Below are positions 7,218 to 8,201 of a DNA stretch of 8,201 nucleotides, piece by piece. This DNA is from JBGPBY01 sp041481485 (GTDB lineage Bacteria; Acidobacteriota; Terriglobia; 20CM-2-55-15): assembly GCA_041481485.1 (NCBI GenBank), contig JBGPBY010000335.1:1-8201 (forward strand), written 5' to 3'. The notes beneath the pieces are model-generated. The model made no database searches. It worked only from the letters and a program-made list of their open reading frames with translations, and was not told the origin of the DNA. The translations under genes and the position numbers were made by a program. Position 1 is the stretch's first letter. Each line of letters begins with the position of its first letter.

Positions 7218-7874
7218 CTAGAGATTCCGCGGATTCTTCCAATTCTTCCGGAGACGTTCGATGGATCCCTGCACACGTTCGGCACGCGTCTCCGGACGCT
7301 TTGCTGTAATGATCCACTCCACGTATTCCTTCCGGTTGGTAAACGACAGGGAGTTGAAAAATGCATCCTGTTCCCGGTTTTTCTTCAGGGCTGCCGCAAA
7401 GTCTTCCGGCAGCCGGACAATCTTTTTTTCTGGATCGATCCAGGCGAAGATTTCCCTTACTTTTGGCTTCGCTTCCTTTTTTCGGTCTGCATCCGTTTTG
7501 AATCGCGATGCAAACGCGGACCAGGTTTCATCAAACGAGATCAAACTGAGCCACTGAAGGTTTGGAACCTTCAAGAGAACGTCCCATCCCTTGTCCCGCG
7601 TCAGATCCGTCTGAATCTTTGATGTCCCCTTCGGATAAAAGATCCAGAGAATCATTCCATCCTTCAGAAGACGCAGGACTCCCGACAACTCTTTCTCCAA
7701 TTGCTCGCGGTTTGTAACAAACCAATGGAGTTGCGTGGCGTCCTTCGATTTCGAAACGATCGCTGAACCTCGGGGAAGCACACCCAAAGTGGCGGCATAG
7801 TTACCCGGGGAGTTGATGGGAAGCACGCGCTCGCCTTCCCTGATTTTTAGTTTTTGAATGAGTGTCGTCGGCAT
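7218..7874 (-). CDS. DUF3052-like / YdeI (OmpD-associated) two-domain protein
   Basis: 218 residues from the chosen start, no signal peptide, cytoplasmic. Residues 1 to about 123 look like a DUF3052-type domain: LKIREGERVLPINSPGNY, a central LHWFVTNREQLEKEL, then LLKDGMILWIFYPKGTSKIQTDLTRDKGW (69-97) and a hydrophobic section. Residues about 152-210 match the YdeI/OmpD-associated family: RLPEDFAAALKKNREQDAFFNSL, then RKEYVEWIITAKRPETRAERV and a basic tail. YdeI-type proteins have been linked to resistance to bacteriocins or antimicrobial peptides in enterobacteria, but the biochemical activity is unknown. The frame stays open upstream to an ATG at 8012; I reject that extension because it translates the hairpin repeat at 7921-7941 into a low-complexity PSPNPLPLGEG stretch, and because the family N terminus fits ATG 7874. 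No clear ribosome binding site precedes 7874; a TACAAT lies at 7895-7900 but has no good -35 partner. It is the first gene of the apparent operon. Confidence 0.8.
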   Translation of the reverse strand: MPTTLIQKLKIREGERVLPINSPGNYAATLGVLPRGSAIVSKSKDATQLHWFVTNREQLEKELSGVLRLLKDGMILWIFYPKGTSKIQTDLTRDKGWDVLLKVPNLQWLSLISFDETWSAFASRFKTDADRKKEAKPKVREIFAWIDPEKKIVRLPEDFAAALKKNREQDAFFNSLSFTNRKEYVEWIITAKRPETRAERVQGSIERLRKNWKNPRNL

Positions 7875-7920
7875 AGCGGTCAAGCATTGCACGAATTGTA
7901 AGGACAGTTGATCAAGAAAT

Positions 7921-7954
7921 CCCTCTCCCAGCGGGAGAGGGTTGGGTGAGGGGT
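7921..7954. repeat. Dispersed hairpin repeat (CCCTCTCCC / GGGAGAGGG type)
   Basis: A perfect 9-bp inverted repeat, arms 7921-7929 and 7933-7941 around the 3-nt loop AGC, followed by a G/T-rich tail TTGGGTGAGGGG (to 7953). This combination is a familiar intergenic repeat of many bacterial genomes, often mis-translated as SPNPLPLGEG-like peptides, which is exactly what happens here in the extended YdeI frame. It lies 47 nt upstream of the chosen YdeI-like start and so could form in the 5' leader if transcription begins further upstream. There is no T run after the stem on the minus strand (TTTCTTGATC follows), so terminator function is doubtful. The window ends (8194-8201) on GGGAGAGG, possibly the edge of a second copy. 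Confidence 0.6.
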
Positions 7955-7986
7955 ACCGCATGTAAATATTGTTACTTGCGGTACCC
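7951..7986. repeat. 36-nt near-perfect palindrome upstream of the YdeI-like gene
   Basis: The arms GGGTACCGCA (7951-7960) and TGCGGTACCC (7977-7986) are exact inverted copies. After one T-T mismatch the stem continues with GTAA (7962-7965) and TTAC (7972-7975) around a 6-nt loop ATATTG. That gives 14 paired bases with one mismatch. Each arm itself contains the palindrome GGTACC. It abuts the hairpin repeat at 7921-7954. It could be part of the same compound repeat, an operator for a dimeric regulator, or a stem in the leader RNA; the sequence alone does not choose between these. Confidence 0.6.
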
Positions 7987-8011
7987 ATTACTTGATGCCC
8001 GCCCTGACCCA

Positions 8012-8148
8012 ATTATTGATTATTGCGCTTGGCACATTTGAACAAACCGCTCTTCCAACTTGTCTCCCAGGGTGCTGCCAGCCATGGTCAGACCAACCGA
8101 GGGGGCAGTCTCAAGAATTCTTATCTGCCAAGCGCAATAATCAATAAT
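8012..8148. mobile_element. 137-bp element with perfect 23-bp terminal inverted repeats (MITE-like or IS remnant)
   Basis: The left arm 8012-8034 and right arm 8126-8148 are exact inverted copies over 23 bp, ending at the inner side in GCGCTTGGCA and TGCCAAGCGC respectively. Each outer end is made of two copies of a heptamer (ATTATTG on the left, CAATAAT on the right). The core 8035-8125 is more GC-rich than the arms and contains weaker complementary stretches, for example the 11-bp odd palindrome TGGTCAGACCA (8086-8096). No clear target-site duplication is visible outside the arms. Size and arrangement suit a MITE or a strongly deleted insertion sequence, but no transposase is present and copies elsewhere cannot be checked here. 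An alternative is simply a large cruciform or hairpin-forming repeat. Confidence 0.45.
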
Positions 8149-8151
8149 CAT
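8020..8151 (-). CDS. Hypothetical 43-residue ORF filling the inverted-repeat element
   Basis: ATG at 8149-8151, TAA at 8020-8022. The start codon lies just outside the right arm and the stop codon lies within the left arm, so the inverted repeats encode both ends: IIDYCAWQ at the start and CQAQ at the finish. The interior reads RILETAPSVGLTMAGSTLGDK in two runs, followed by LEERFVQM, a plausible amphipathic helix with a mix of charged and hydrophobic residues. I do not recognise the sequence. No ribosome binding site of good quality precedes the ATG (the upstream region is the AT-rich heptamer array). An inner ATG at residue 23 (8083-8085) is an alternative start. It may be a small protein, the C-terminal remnant of a transposase whose end overlapped the inverted repeat, or a chance reading frame. 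Confidence 0.2.
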   Translation of the reverse strand: MIIDYCAWQIRILETAPSVGLTMAGSTLGDKLEERFVQMCQAQ

Positions 8152-8169
8152 CAATCAATTTTCAATTCT
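8135..8169. repeat. Heptanucleotide array, five CAA-led or CAT-led 7-mers
   Basis: Read in steps of seven: CAATAAT, CAATAAT, CATCAAT, CAATTTT, CAATTCT, after which CAACCGG (8170-8176) keeps the phase for one more CAA. Five units stay in register over 35 bp. The first two units form the outer end of the right inverted repeat of the 137-bp element, and their inverted counterparts (ATTATTG twice, 8012-8025) form the left end. It is a degenerate short tandem repeat, very AT-rich compared with its surroundings. Confidence 0.55.
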
Positions 8170-8201
8170 CAACCGGCGGAGTCAGGTGCCGTTGGGAGAG
8201 G

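Noticed and set aside
6420..7622. 400-codon open frame on the plus strand
   Set aside because: It lies wholly antisense to the PIG-L deacetylase and YdeI-like genes, which have clear family motifs. Its translation is rich in Cys, Arg, His and Phe, has no recognisable domain, and crosses the boundary of two genes.
8144..8172. Sigma-70-like promoter on the minus strand (TTGAGA, 17-nt spacer, GATTAT)
   Set aside because: The heptamer array is so AT-rich that a match of this quality (4 of 6 in the -10) is expected by chance, and no transcript start is known.
7921..8201. CRISPR array
   Set aside because: The repeats here are inverted arms and heptamers; there is no regular series of 25-40-bp direct repeats with unique spacers, and no cas gene is present.

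Overview
This window reads as a chromosomal stretch of a Gram-negative, moderate-GC bacterium, most likely a member of the Acidobacteriota. That placement is inferred from the kind of genes present (a very large secreted PIG-L/LmbE deacetylase with NEW3-type beta-sandwich domains, a DUF3052-like/YdeI fusion, a secreted protein with a BamE-like tail) and from the dispersed palindromic repeats; no rRNA or other phylogenetic marker lies in the window.

All seven well-supported genes are on the minus strand, so the region reads right to left. In transcription order they are: a YdeI/OmpD-associated-type protein (7874-7218), a secreted PIG-L deacetylase (7199-4674), a secreted BamE-like protein (4639-3881), a VanZ-like membrane protein (GTG start, 3872-3408), a HemW-type radical SAM protein (3411-2284), a low-specificity threonine aldolase (2323-1268) and D-alanine--D-alanine ligase (1284-214). 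Gaps are 18, 34 and 8 nt, followed by overlaps of 4, 40 and 17 nt, so the set looks like one transcription unit with translational coupling in its second half. The theme is partly cell envelope (Ddl for peptidoglycan precursors, VanZ-like, periplasmic deacetylase, BamE-like) and partly core metabolism (heme chaperone, threonine/glycine). The proximity of a VanZ-like gene and a ddl gene recalls glycopeptide-resistance clusters, but the sequence gives no sign of D-Ala-D-Lac chemistry.

The two ends are non-coding or nearly so. Positions 1-213, after ddl, hold a GC-rich double hairpin that looks like a dispersed repeat. Positions 7875-8201, upstream of the first gene, are packed with structure: a 9-bp-stem hairpin repeat of the CCCTCTCCC/GGGAGAGGG type, a 36-nt near-perfect palindrome, and a 137-bp element bounded by perfect 23-bp inverted repeats. 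The ends of that element are heptanucleotide repeats; on the right side these continue as a period-7 CAA-led array. A 43-codon ORF spans almost the whole element, with its stop codon inside the left arm and its start codon just outside the right one. This element is the most unusual feature in the window; its function is unknown and it may be a MITE-like or IS-remnant sequence.
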